A DNA stretch of 64,000 nt from Vallitalea sp. (GTDB taxonomy: Bacteria > Bacillota > Clostridia > Lachnospirales > Vallitaleaceae), in NCBI GenBank assembly GCA_025210515.1, contig JAOARM010000033.1, positions 124,001 through 188,000 of the forward strand, given 5' to 3'. Both the position numbers and the translations under genes were made by a program. Positions within the stretch are counted from its first letter, which is position 1. Every line of letters begins with the position of its first letter. The notes beneath the pieces are model-generated. The model worked only from the letters and a program-made list of their open reading frames with translations. It did not search any database and was not told the DNA's origin. Positions 48,151-57,479 of this stretch are shown piece by piece.

Positions 48151-49020
48151 TCACTCTTTTACTGCTCCTAACATTACTCCTTCAGTAAAGTATTTTTGTA
48201 CATAAGGATATATTAAAAGCATTGGTATAACAGAAATAACAATAGTACTATAAATTATTGTTTCTGCTGAATAATTAGTAGCAATATCCATTCCTTCAAC
48301 TGTTTCTGCTATTTTAGCTTCAACAATCATTTTCTTTAACATAACTTGTAATGGAATTTTACTATTATCTCTAAGAATAATCATGTTCCAAAAATATCCA
48401 TTCCATCTAGTAACTGCATAGAATAAACCAATAGTTGCTAATCCAGCTTTTGAAAGTGGTAAATATATTTTAGATAGAATGAAAAACTCAGATGCTCCAT
48501 CAACTTTTGCTGCTTCTTCAAGAGATTTTGGTATAGAACTAAAAAATGTTCTAAGTAACAACATATTAAATGGTGTCATAGCAAAAGCAATAATAACTGC
48601 AATTCTTGTATTAAGTAAATGAAGATCTTTCAAATTTAAGTAAAAAGGTATCATTCCTGCGGTAAACCACATAGATAATAAAAAGAAAAATGTAAATCCT
48701 TTTAAACCTGGTAACCTTTTCTTTGATAATGGATATGCAGCTGAAATAGTAACAAATAGGTTGACAGCTGTTCCAACAACAGTAATAAATATTGAGTTTG
48801 CATATCCTATCCAAATATTTGGATCTTTTAAGATATTTTTATATGCTACAAATGTAATTTCTTTTGGAATTAATAATACTTTCCCAGTAACAACTGCGTC
48901 TGATGAACTAATTGACGCGGCAAGTACATATAATAATGGATATACTGTTATAAATCCAATTAATGAAAGTAAAATATAATTAAATATTGAAAATCTTTTT
49001 TCTGCTTTACTTTGTCTCAT
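48151..49020 (-). CDS. Carbohydrate ABC transporter permease, YtcP/AraQ type
   Basis: 289 residues with six membrane helices. The EAA-loop ATPase contact is EEAAKVDGASEFFILSKIYLPLSKAG near 165-190. The start MRQSKAEKRFSIFNYILLSLIGFI and end YFTEGVMLGAVKE are typical of YtcP. GAGAGGTGG lies upstream. Partner of the LplB-type permease encoded just upstream (16-base gap). No ATPase gene is present; a shared MsmX-type ATPase elsewhere is likely. Confidence 0.95.
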   Translation of the reverse strand: MRQSKAEKRFSIFNYILLSLIGFITVYPLLYVLAASISSSDAVVTGKVLLIPKEITFVAYKNILKDPNIWIGYANSIFITVVGTAVNLFVTISAAYPLSKKRLPGLKGFTFFFLLSMWFTAGMIPFYLNLKDLHLLNTRIAVIIAFAMTPFNMLLLRTFFSSIPKSLEEAAKVDGASEFFILSKIYLPLSKAGLATIGLFYAVTRWNGYFWNMIILRDNSKIPLQVMLKKMIVEAKIAETVEGMDIATNYSAETIIYSTIVISVIPMLLIYPYVQKYFTEGVMLGAVKE

Positions 49021-49036
49021 TTATATCCACCTCTCA

Positions 49037-50002
49037 CTACCACAATGATGTATCTGATAATTTTCTACTTATTTTATTTGCAAAAATAACTAAAAGTAAA
49101 GAAATAACTGAATTAAATAATCCAACAGCTGTAGCATAATCAAATTGTGAATTCTCTAATCCCATTCTATAAACATATGTACTAATTACATCAGCTGTCT
49201 CATAAGTAACAGGTTGATATAACAAAATTATTGATTCAAAACCAACTGTTAACATTTTACCGATTTTAAGTATTAATAAAATTATAATTGTTGGCATTAA
49301 TCCTGGTATTGTTACATTTAAGATTCTTTTTAACTTTCCTGCACCGTCTACATATGCCGCTTCATATAATTGAGGATCAATTCCTGATAATGCAGCTATA
49401 TAAACTATTGCACTAAATCCAGCTTCTTTCCATATATTCATACTTATAAATATACTTCTGAAATATTCTGGCTTAGTAAGGAAGTATATTTTCTCTCCAC
49501 CAAATTTTTCAATAATAAGGTTAACTAAACCTGATGATGGTGAAAGAAAATTAACAACAATACCTGCGATAACAACTATTGATACAAAGTGTGGTAAATA
49601 CGTTAATGTCTGAACTGTTTTTTTGAATTTTAAATTTCTTACTTCATTTAATAATAATGCTAATATTATAGGTATTGGAAATCCGATTAATAATCCATAT
49701 ACATTTATTAATAAAGTATTTTTTACAGTTTTAAAAAAGAAAGGACTATTAATAAATGTACTAAAGTGTTTAAATCCTACCCACTTACTTGCTGATATAC
49801 CTTTAAATATACTAAAATCTTTAAAGGCTATTTGCAATCCAAACATTGGTTTATACACAAAGAAAATATAGAACAATATACTTGGAATTAACATTATAAG
49901 TAATTCTTTATTCTTAGATATTTTCTTAATGCATATAGATAACTTGCTGTTTTCTTTCGACTTTTTATTACTAGAATTTAAAGTCATTGTCGCTTTACTC
50001 AT
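49037..50002 (-). CDS. Carbohydrate ABC transporter permease, LplB type
   Basis: 321 residues from the chosen start with six membrane helices after a basic N-terminal tail. The EAA motif is YEAAYVDGAGKLKRILNVTIPGLMP near 225-250. YKPMFGLQIAFKDF near 50 is the LplB-type periplasmic signature. Start at 50002 has GGAGG seven bases upstream; a longer frame to 50095 would add 31 residues across the ribosome binding site. First gene of the importer-lyase-GH88-sulfatase series. Confidence 0.93.
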   Translation of the reverse strand: MSKATMTLNSSNKKSKENSKLSICIKKISKNKELLIMLIPSILFYIFFVYKPMFGLQIAFKDFSIFKGISASKWVGFKHFSTFINSPFFFKTVKNTLLINVYGLLIGFPIPIILALLLNEVRNLKFKKTVQTLTYLPHFVSIVVIAGIVVNFLSPSSGLVNLIIEKFGGEKIYFLTKPEYFRSIFISMNIWKEAGFSAIVYIAALSGIDPQLYEAAYVDGAGKLKRILNVTIPGLMPTIIILLILKIGKMLTVGFESIILLYQPVTYETADVISTYVYRMGLENSQFDYATAVGLFNSVISLLLVIFANKISRKLSDTSLW

Positions 50003-50274
50003 ATGCATTCCTCCTATGTGAGCTAATCTTATCACGATGCAAACTTTAAGTAAATTGACAAAAATTAAAATCACCACCAAGATTTTAAATATCATTATTA
50101 TTTATACTTGTATCATCATTTTTTAAATACACCATAATTTACAATATTATACGTAAGCATGATTAAATCAGTATTTGTAGCATTTATAACATATCAAAAC
50201 ATGAATTATAAAACCAAATTTTATAAAGCTTATTTCCCAACCTATAAGTACACTTAGTTATATGGAAACAAAAA

Positions 50275-50311
50275 AATAAGCCTTAATGCTGTTATACATA
50301 TAAGGCTTATT
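50275..50311 (-). terminator. Terminator of the AraC-type regulator gene
   Basis: On the minus strand AATAAGCCTTA pairs with TAAGGCTTATT followed by TTTTTG. The remaining gap (50003-50274) is AT-rich, must contain the importer promoter, and shows no other clear structure. Confidence 0.85.
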
Positions 50312-50338
50312 TTATATAATTATAGCAAACATATTAAA

Positions 50339-52591
50339 CTACTTATTTCTATTGTTTGCATCTAAATATTTACCTGGAGATACTCCCTCGTATTTTTTAA
50401 ACAATCTTAAAAATGTATTTACACTGTTAAATCCAACAGATTTAGCTAAGTCTACATTTTTAATATTAGTTTCTTGTTCAATAATTATTTTGGCTTGATT
50501 AATCCTATACATATTAAGATAATCTTTAAAATTATATCCATGCTCTTTCTTAAACAACATACTAACATATGCAGGGGTTATTGAAAAATATTCTGCAATA
50601 TCATTCAAAGAAATATCCATCATATAATTACTATGTATATATTCAAGTATTCTATCTGCTAACTTATTAATATCTTTGTTTTCTTTACAAACTATATTAT
50701 CAAGTAATGTAGCAAATAAGGAATTAACTTTTGCACAAAATATTTCGTGATTACTTGTTTTAAGCTCTAAATATACCATAGCTCCTTCTTCATAAATATC
50801 TTCCACAGATTTATTAATCTGATTAAGTACTCTATTTATAGTTCCTGTTATTGCAAAAGCTAGTAAAGAAAGTGCTTCATTTGTTATATTCCTATTATTA
50901 AAATTCTCTTCTAATAAATGTCTAAGAACCATTTTTGTTTCTTCTTTTTTACCCATTATGATATAGTTAATTAGGTTCTGCTCTAGATCAAGAGGATAAT
51001 AATATGTAGTTTTTTTTATGTTTACAATATTATTTTCTTCTATTATTATCATTCCTGGTACTAATCTCTTATACTCAAGAATATTTAGTGCATCACTAAA
51101 GCTTTCATTAATATTAGAAATAGTATGCACTTCTTTTCCTAGAGATGCAACTATATCAATACCACAATCTTTTTTAATATTTAACAATATACTTTTAACT
51201 AATTTTTTTACAACATCTTTATCTTTTTTTAGAATAACTAGTACTATTCTTCCATTGTTACCTTCAATTACTTGATAGTGTTTGATATTAATAAATGCTT
51301 GAGAAATAATTTCTTTTATATTTATCCTAATTGATGAAATTTCTTCCTCAAAATGTTTTCGTTGTAAATCCATTAAATCTACATATTCAAGAACTATAAC
51401 ATGTACTGGTTCCTGAAACATAAATAGTTCATTTTTCATTAAATCGCTATCTAATATTTGCTTTTTATTTAAACCATATAATAAATCTCTTAAATATTTA
51501 ATTTTAAGAGGAATCCTATTATTAATAGTAATTGCTCTTAATTTTTCATTAGCTATACGCATATTACTTGATGTCTTACTTATTATTTCAAATTCGTCAT
51601 ATACTTCTTCATTATCATCAACATTAAATTGTTGCATGACTTTATACACTGGTTTATAAGTTTGTTTTGTAAAGAATAGTGATATTATAGCTCCTAATAT
51701 CATCAGCAAAATATATACAATTCCAGTCTTGCCTACAAATTCAAGTATTAAATCATTATTAATACTGTCATCAATTATATAAAAATATTTCCAATTAGTA
51801 ATTTTTGAAGTTGAAATAAATACTTTGTAACCATTAATTTCAATACTTTTATTGTCTAAATTAGATAATAATTTTTGTTTCAGTTCATTAACTTCCTCTT
51901 CCTCAATTCCACTATTACGAGATGCTAGCACTTCACCGTCAGACAAAACAAACAATGCTCCTTGCTCATCTTTTAATAGTTTAGGTATCATGATATCTTC
52001 ATAAAATGATAAATAAGCAATCATTGCATTATCATTAGAGAATTTATGATTACCTATTAGAGTTATGTACTTACCATTATTAACATAATAGTTTGAACTA
52101 CTTTTTACTGTAATAAATCTGTTACCTTCTATTTTATCAAGCCTTTTATACAATTCTTCTTTGTCATTAAAATCAAACTTCATATTCTTATAGAATCTAT
52201 TTTCTTCTAAAGTTCCATTTGTTGTTATAATTAGTGGATCATGTTTTTTCCCAACTCCTACAAACACACCAAGATGATTAAAGGGAGCTAAACTATATTT
52301 AATTTGATCATATATTTGAGTTATATTGTAATAACTTAATTCATCATTAGTTACAAATTGAATTAGATTACTATTACTAAGTAATTGTTTTGTAAGTCCA
52401 TCTGCAATATATAGAGATTGATCAATAGTGTCACTAACTTGTGTTAAATATACCTGTTTTTGCATATTTCTTTGTTTTTTATTAAATCCTTCAATATTAA
52501 TAAAAAATATAAAAACAGCAACAAATGTATATATAAGTATAATTGAAAAATAAGTTATAAATAGTTTTTTGTAAAATATCTTGTGTCTCAT
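50339..52591 (-). CDS. Membrane-anchored AraC-family transcriptional regulator of the GAG island
   Basis: 750 residues. A membrane helix at about 8-32 and a second near 285-305 enclose an extracellular sensor region (Cache-like by layout). A cytoplasmic linker region spans about 330-640. The C-terminal AraC HTH pair has DISLNDIAEYFSITPAYVSMLFKKEHG and VDLAKSVGFNSVNTFLRLFKKYEGVSPGKY. Such one-component sensors usually sit beside LplB/YtcP importers and activate them when an outside sugar or binding protein is sensed. An ATG at 52591 or a GTG two codons earlier are both possible starts (GGGAGAAG upstream). Confidence 0.92.
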   Translation of the reverse strand: MRHKIFYKKLFITYFSIILIYTFVAVFIFFINIEGFNKKQRNMQKQVYLTQVSDTIDQSLYIADGLTKQLLSNSNLIQFVTNDELSYYNITQIYDQIKYSLAPFNHLGVFVGVGKKHDPLIITTNGTLEENRFYKNMKFDFNDKEELYKRLDKIEGNRFITVKSSSNYYVNNGKYITLIGNHKFSNDNAMIAYLSFYEDIMIPKLLKDEQGALFVLSDGEVLASRNSGIEEEEVNELKQKLLSNLDNKSIEINGYKVFISTSKITNWKYFYIIDDSINNDLILEFVGKTGIVYILLMILGAIISLFFTKQTYKPVYKVMQQFNVDDNEEVYDEFEIISKTSSNMRIANEKLRAITINNRIPLKIKYLRDLLYGLNKKQILDSDLMKNELFMFQEPVHVIVLEYVDLMDLQRKHFEEEISSIRINIKEIISQAFINIKHYQVIEGNNGRIVLVILKKDKDVVKKLVKSILLNIKKDCGIDIVASLGKEVHTISNINESFSDALNILEYKRLVPGMIIIEENNIVNIKKTTYYYPLDLEQNLINYIIMGKKEETKMVLRHLLEENFNNRNITNEALSLLAFAITGTINRVLNQINKSVEDIYEEGAMVYLELKTSNHEIFCAKVNSLFATLLDNIVCKENKDINKLADRILEYIHSNYMMDISLNDIAEYFSITPAYVSMLFKKEHGYNFKDYLNMYRINQAKIIIEQETNIKNVDLAKSVGFNSVNTFLRLFKKYEGVSPGKYLDANNRNK

Positions 52592-52737
52592 ATCCACTCT
52601 TCTCCCAAAAAATTATTCCTTAGATGCATATACTAGTATAAGAGATATATTAAATACAGTCAAGATATTAAACTTATTAAAAAAATCTAAGGTAGTATCA
52701 ATCATTAAGGTCATATTTATGTTATATTATAAAATTA

Positions 52738-53376
52738 TTAAAATCCTATATGTTCTGGTATAATAACTATTGTTATGCGATTCTCGAACTTTCTACCATT
52801 GTGAACTATTGTAGTATAATTACACATTCTTTGTTGAATTTGACAATCTTCACATTCACCTGTTTCTCTACAAGGTGTATTGTGACCAACTCTTTCACAA
52901 TTCATTGGTGCAATTTCTCTGAGTCGTTTAAATGCATCATCAAGAGTTGGTACGACTTTATTAATACCACAAACAATAACTACTTTTTTTGGTCCAAAAA
53001 CTACTCCTGCTGCTCTATTTCCAGAACTATCTCTATTAACTAATTCACCATTTTCAGTAATTACATTAGTTCCTGTAACTAAATAATCTGCTAACATAGA
53101 TTGTCTATAGACTTCTACCGTTTCTTCCCATGTAGGCTGTTTATATCTTTCAAAAAACTTATAATCTCCATTTCTAAAGTGCTCTACTAATCCCATAGTT
53201 GATAAAGTTACTGATCCTCCTACAGCTACACTAGAACCTTTTTCTACTGAATTTAACACAATATCTTTAGCATCATCTAAATTCTCTGCAAGAATGGCAT
53301 TATATCCTTTATCATTTAATATGTTAATAATCTTATTAGCTTTTTTTCTGTTTTTCCAATCAACAAATTTATTCAT
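52738..53376 (-). CDS. LUD-domain protein, paralogue of the one at 7.8 kb
   Basis: 212 residues, single LUD domain. SVAVGGSVTLSTMGLVEHF (near 50) and MLADYLVTGTNVIT (near 93) match the fold. The C-terminal cysteine cluster CRETGECEDCQIQQRMC parallels that of the first copy. GAGGAG precedes the ATG. It lies inside the GAG island between the AraC regulator and kduD, with no Lut partners. A role in sugar-acid metabolism is conceivable from position only. Confidence 0.85.
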   Translation of the reverse strand: MNKFVDWKNRKKANKIINILNDKGYNAILAENLDDAKDIVLNSVEKGSSVAVGGSVTLSTMGLVEHFRNGDYKFFERYKQPTWEETVEVYRQSMLADYLVTGTNVITENGELVNRDSSGNRAAGVVFGPKKVVIVCGINKVVPTLDDAFKRLREIAPMNCERVGHNTPCRETGECEDCQIQQRMCNYTTIVHNGRKFENRITIVIIPEHIGF

Positions 53377-53413
53377 GATTATTACTCCTCTATGTATTAT
53401 AAAATCTTATTAT

Positions 53414-53577
53414 AAAAAGGGGCTGTCTCATATACATTTTTAATGTTACTAAGGAAGAATTTGTATATAGTACCACTTTGTTTATATCCTATAATAAACT
53501 GTTTAAGAATATAAAAGCTAAACTAAATCTTCCATCTGTAATCATCTAATAAATGCATTATGAGACAGCCCCTTTTT
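53414..53577. repeat. Inverted-repeat element B (164 bp, MITE-like) of the GGCTGTCTCA family
   Basis: Perfect 17-bp inverted ends AAAAAGGGGCTGTCTCA (53414-53430) and its complement (53561-53577) enclose 130 bases without a coding frame. Both arms continue inward with the same consensus (left ATATACATTTTTAATG, right ATAATGCATTTATTAG), so the symmetry is longer than 17 bp. The ends resemble terminal repeats of insertion sequences common in Firmicutes (from memory). It lies between kduD and the LUD gene. Confidence 0.75.
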
Positions 53578-53592
53578 CTTATATGTAATATA

Positions 53593-54354
53593 TTATCTTG
53601 CTAACCATCCACCATCAACTGCTAATGTATATCCATTTACATATGCACCAGCTTCTGATGATAAGAAAACAACTGGACCTGCTAAATCTTCTGGTAATCC
53701 CCATCTGTCAGCAGGAATTCTTTCTAAGATTTCTTTGCTACGTTTTTCATCTGCTCTTAATGGAGCTGTATTAGCTGTTGCCATGTAACCTGGTGCAATA
53801 GCATTTACATTAATATTATGTTTAGCCCACTCATTAGCCATTAATTTTGTTATTCCCATAACTCCACTCTTACTTGCAGTATAAGATGGTACTCTAATAC
53901 CTCCTTGGAATGAAAGCATTGAAGCAATGTTAATTATTTTTCCACCATTACCTTGTTTAATAAATTGTTTTGCTACTCCTTGACTTAAGAAAAATACTGT
54001 TTTTAGGTTAATGTTCATTACATCATCCCAATCTTTTTCTGAAAAGTCAACTGCATCTTCTCTACGAATAATACCTGCATTATTTACTAAAATATCTATT
54101 TTACCAAAACTTTCAACCGCTTTATTAATTATTTCATCTACAGGATCAATTGATAATAAATTGGCTTGGATTTCTACATATTTTCTTCCTAGAGCTTCAA
54201 CTTTTTCTTTTGTTTCTGGAGATGCTACATAATCAACTCCAACAATGTCAGCTCCAGCTGTTGCTAAACCTAAAACCATGCCTTGCCCAAGTCCTGTACT
54301 ACAACCTGTAACTATAGCTACTTTTCCTTCTAAACTAAATCTATCTAAATTCAT
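53593..54354 (-). CDS. kduD: 2-dehydro-3-deoxy-D-gluconate 5-dehydrogenase (KduD)
   Basis: SDR-family oxidoreductase of 253 residues. It reduces 3-deoxy-hexodiulosonate to 2-keto-3-deoxygluconate in uronate breakdown. Cofactor loop TGCSTGLGQG at 17-26, NNAGI near 90, catalytic Ser and YTASK (near 156-160), and a C-terminal DGGWLAR typical of KduD. Twenty-one bases downstream of kduI and co-transcribed with it. Confidence 0.95.
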   Translation of the reverse strand: MNLDRFSLEGKVAIVTGCSTGLGQGMVLGLATAGADIVGVDYVASPETKEKVEALGRKYVEIQANLLSIDPVDEIINKAVESFGKIDILVNNAGIIRREDAVDFSEKDWDDVMNINLKTVFFLSQGVAKQFIKQGNGGKIINIASMLSFQGGIRVPSYTASKSGVMGITKLMANEWAKHNINVNAIAPGYMATANTAPLRADEKRSKEILERIPADRWGLPEDLAGPVVFLSSEAGAYVNGYTLAVDGGWLAR

Positions 54355-54375
54355 ATTATCACCTCTATATTATTT

Positions 54376-55218
54376 TTATCTTATATCCTTCATTGCAACG
54401 TGATCCATATCTGTAAATGTTTGGTTTTCTCCAACCATTCCCCATATAAATGAATATGAAGTAGTTCCTACACCTGAATGTATTGACCAACTTGGTGAAA
54501 TTACTGCTTCTTCATTTCTCATTACAACGTGTCTTGTTTCACTAGGTTCTCCCATATAATGGAAAACAACTTGATCTTCTGGTATATCAAAATAGAAGTA
54601 TACTTCCATTCTTCTTTCATGAGTATGACAAGGCATTGTATTCCATACGTTACCTTCTTTTAACTCTGTTAATCCCATTAGTAATTGACAAGTATCTAAT
54701 ACTTCTGGATGAATGTATTGATTAATTGTTCTTACATTTAATGATTTTGGATCGCCTAACTCAACTTTCTTAGCTTTATTAATATCAATATGTTTATTTG
54801 GGTAAGTTTTATGAGCTGGTGCACTATTACAGTAGAATTTTGCAGGTGTACTTGATTCGTCACTTTTGAAAATTACCGATTTTGTACCCATTCCTACATA
54901 TAGTCCATCTCTTTCATTTAAGATATATACTTCTCCGTCAACTGTAACTGTTCCTTTACCTCCAACATTGATTATACCTAACTCTCTTCTTTCTAAGAAA
55001 AAGTCAGTTCCTAAATTTTTCATTGTATCTAATTCTTGATCTAAACTTACTTCTTTCTCAGCTGGGCAAGCTCCTATTGTAATGATTCTATCAATATGAC
55101 TGTATACTCTTTTAATTTTATTTGGTGTAAATAAATTTTGAATTAAAAATTCTTCTCTAACTCTGTCAGTTGTATAATGTTTTGCATCTCTTGAATTAAC
55201 TGCTTCTCTAATTTCCAT
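54376..55218 (-). CDS. kduI: 5-dehydro-4-deoxy-D-glucuronate isomerase (KduI)
   Basis: Isomerises the 4-deoxy-5-keto-uronate released by the GH88 enzyme. 280 residues, the normal KduI length. Cupin metal-binding segment [17 protein letters not shown] (near 194) and [23 protein letters not shown] (near 236-258) are intact. Start at 55218 has AGGAGG six bases upstream; a frame reaching 55320 would add 34 unrelated residues. Two perfect GTTTCA-N5-TGAAAC palindromes lie in front of it. Confidence 0.96.
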   Translation of the reverse strand: MEIREAVNSRDAKHYTTDRVREEFLIQNLFTPNKIKRVYSHIDRIITIGACPAEKEVSLDQELDTMKNLGTDFFLERRELGIINVGGKGTVTVDGEVYILNERDGLYVGMGTKSVIFKSDESSTPAKFYCNSAPAHKTYPNKHIDINKAKKVELGDPKSLNVRTINQYIHPEVLDTCQLLMGLTELKEGNVWNTMPCHTHERRMEVYFYFDIPEDQVVFHYMGEPSETRHVVMRNEEAVISPSWSIHSGVGTTSYSFIWGMVGENQTFTDMDHVAMKDIR

Positions 55219-55231
55219 AATTTTCCTCCTT

Positions 55232-55248
55232 GTTTCATTATATGAAAC
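55232..55248. promoter_or_regulatory. Probable IclR-family operator 1
   Basis: GTTTCATTATATGAAAC is a perfect GTTTCA-N5-TGAAAC palindrome just upstream of the kduI ribosome binding site, so a bound protein could block transcription. Confidence 0.75.
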
Positions 55249-55323
55249 GTAGTTTCTTTTTATATCTATATTATATCTATTTAGTGTTAAAAAATCAAGG
55301 TCAATTTCAATTATTGGCATCGA

Positions 55324-55340
55324 GTTTCACTATATGAAAC
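55324..55340. promoter_or_regulatory. Probable IclR-family operator 2
   Basis: GTTTCACTATATGAAAC has the same arms as operator 1, 92 bases away centre to centre (about nine helical turns), between the regulator stop codon and kduI. Confidence 0.75.
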
Positions 55341-55360
55341 TTTATAAATGTTTATAAAGA

Positions 55361-56128
55361 CTAAATGATACTATTTACAAATCCCATTCTATGAGAGATT
55401 TTATTAGCAGTAAATTTAATTTGATTTACTATTTCTGACTTATCATCAGTTAAAAACGTATTATTTTCTCCTGCAGTACTTATTGCTGCAATAATCTGCC
55501 CTCTATAATCATAGATAGGTACCGCAATACAGAAAATTCCTTTTTCGTGCTCTTCATTATCTATTGCAAAACCTTTTTGTCTAGCAATTTTAATTTCCTC
55601 TAATACGGCTTCTTTTGTCATTAATGTTTTATGGGTATAAGCTTTCATCGGTATTAGATTAAGTATATTTAATATTTCTTCATCACTTTTATCCATTACT
55701 AATGCTTTCCCAACTGCTGAACAATGGACAGGTATTCTTCTACCAATCTGAGAGTACATTCTCATGTAATGTACATTGTTAATTTTCTCAATATATATTG
55801 CCTCACCATTGTCATATGTAGCTAATTGAGATGGTTGTTTCAGAGTTTCTGTTAATTTCCTTAAATAAGGTGAAGCCTCTGTTTTAAGTTCAATATTATT
55901 AAGTCTTATACTACTTATTTCAACTAACTTTAAACCTATTGTATATACACCTGAAGTATTATTTCTCTCAACAAATCCTCTTGATAAAAGTGTCATTAAT
56001 AATCTATGAATTGTACTTTTGTTTAATCCTAGTTGATTTTGTATCTGAACAGCAGTCATTGGCTTCTCTGCCAAAGCTTCTAGAACTATTAACGCTCTAT
56101 CTACTGTTTGCAATGTAGAATCGCTCAT
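55361..56128 (-). CDS. IclR-family transcriptional regulator (KdgR-like)
   Basis: 255 residues. N-terminal winged HTH (VDRALIVLEALAEKPMTAVQIQNQLGLNKSTIHRLL) covers about 8-45. The C-terminal IclR effector domain is at 75-250, with IGRRIPVHCSAVGKAL and GIFCIAVPIYDYRGQIIAAIS. The family commonly senses small organic acids. Position directly upstream of kduI-kduD with twin palindromes suggests a sensor of a KDG-pathway intermediate. GGAGG precedes the ATG. Confidence 0.93.
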   Translation of the reverse strand: MSDSTLQTVDRALIVLEALAEKPMTAVQIQNQLGLNKSTIHRLLMTLLSRGFVERNNTSGVYTIGLKLVEISSIRLNNIELKTEASPYLRKLTETLKQPSQLATYDNGEAIYIEKINNVHYMRMYSQIGRRIPVHCSAVGKALVMDKSDEEILNILNLIPMKAYTHKTLMTKEAVLEEIKIARQKGFAIDNEEHEKGIFCIAVPIYDYRGQIIAAISTAGENNTFLTDDKSEIVNQIKFTANKISHRMGFVNSII

Positions 56129-56320
56129 CTTATTTCCTCCATATATGTTAATCTGTTCTTATTTTAATATTAGTTCTATTTCCTGTCAAACCAAGAAAAT
56201 TATTAACTGTAATACATATATTATTGTACGATTTTACTGTGATATTGAATGAAGTATTTTCCAATCAAAAAATATAGGGATAGAGGTATTTGATTAAGAT
56301 TCTATATAAGATAAAAAATG

Positions 56321-56351
56321 AACAGATTTTCAATTTTATAGAAAATCTGTT
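56321..56351 (-). terminator. Terminator after kdgK
   Basis: On the minus strand AACAGATTTTC pairs with GAAAATCTGTT, followed by CATTTTTTATC. It separates kdgA-kdgK from the IclR gene. Confidence 0.88.
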
Positions 56352-56409
56352 CCAAATATATTTAAAAGTCTAATATAATGAGCAAGAATATTAAACAAAT
56401 ATAACAAAT

Positions 56410-57432
56410 TTATCTTTGGACTCTACCAGAAGCATCTCCATTAATTAATGTTTCTACTTCTTCAACAGTCACAAGGTTAAAGTCGCCAGAAATTGTATGT
56501 TTAAGAGCTGATGCTCCTACAGCAAATTCTAGTGCATATTTAAAGTCATTTGACTCTAACAAACCATAAATAAGTCCACCAGCAAAAGAATCTCCTCCAC
56601 CGACTCTATCTACAATTCTAACATTATATTTCTTAGAATGATAGAATTCATTACCATCATAAATAAATGCTGACCAACCATTGTCTGATGCAGAATAGCT
56701 TTCACGTAGTGTTGTAACAACATATTTAAAACCGAATTTTTCTTTCATTTGTTTGAAAATATCTTTGTATCCTTCTAATTCTAATTCACCTTTAGTAACG
56801 TCTGTCTTACCAGGTTTGAATCCTAGAACTTTCTCTGCATCTTCTTCATTTCCAATACAAACATCTACATATTGCATTAAATTAGTCATCACTTCTTTTG
56901 CTTCTTCAGGTGTCCATAATTTCTTTCTATAATTTAGATCAACACTGACTGTTACATTATGTTTTTTAGCAGCTTTTAACGCTTCTTCAGTTAATATAGC
57001 AGCTTCTTTACTTAATGCAGGAGTTATTCCAGAAAAATGGAACCATTGAGCATCTTCAAAAATAGCATCAAAATCAAAATCTTCTATTGTTGCTTCAGAA
57101 ATTGATGAATGAGCTCTATCATATACTACTTTTGATGGACGCATAGATGCACCTGTTTCCAAATAGTATATTCCAACTCTTTCTCCACCTCTAGCAACAT
57201 AATCAGTATTAACTCCATATCTTCTTAGATGGTTAATAGCACTTTGACCAATAGGATTATTAGGTAATTTTGAAACAAAACTAGCATCGAATCCATAATT
57301 AGCTAATGATACAGCTACATTAGCTTCTCCTCCACCATAAACAACGTCAAATGACTTAGCTTGATTAAATCTTTCATATCCTGGTGTAGATAATCGAAGC
57401 ATTATCTCTCCCATAGTTACTACTTTTTTCAT
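56410..57432 (-). CDS. kdgK: 2-keto-3-deoxygluconate kinase
   Basis: PfkB-family sugar kinase of 340 residues. It phosphorylates 2-keto-3-deoxygluconate to KDPG. PfkB signature 1 is visible as VVYGGGEANVAVSLANYG near 30-47 and signature 2 with the catalytic Asp as VDRVGGGDSFAGGLIYGL near 280. Lies 47 bases after kdgA in the same transcript, and GGAGG precedes the ATG. Specificity for KDG rests on context (kdgA, kduI, kduD). Confidence 0.93.
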   Translation of the reverse strand: MKKVVTMGEIMLRLSTPGYERFNQAKSFDVVYGGGEANVAVSLANYGFDASFVSKLPNNPIGQSAINHLRRYGVNTDYVARGGERVGIYYLETGASMRPSKVVYDRAHSSISEATIEDFDFDAIFEDAQWFHFSGITPALSKEAAILTEEALKAAKKHNVTVSVDLNYRKKLWTPEEAKEVMTNLMQYVDVCIGNEEDAEKVLGFKPGKTDVTKGELELEGYKDIFKQMKEKFGFKYVVTTLRESYSASDNGWSAFIYDGNEFYHSKKYNVRIVDRVGGGDSFAGGLIYGLLESNDFKYALEFAVGASALKHTISGDFNLVTVEEVETLINGDASGRVQR

Positions 57433-57479
57433 ATTATGTACCTCCTAATTACTAATCATTATTTATTACTTATCTCAAT

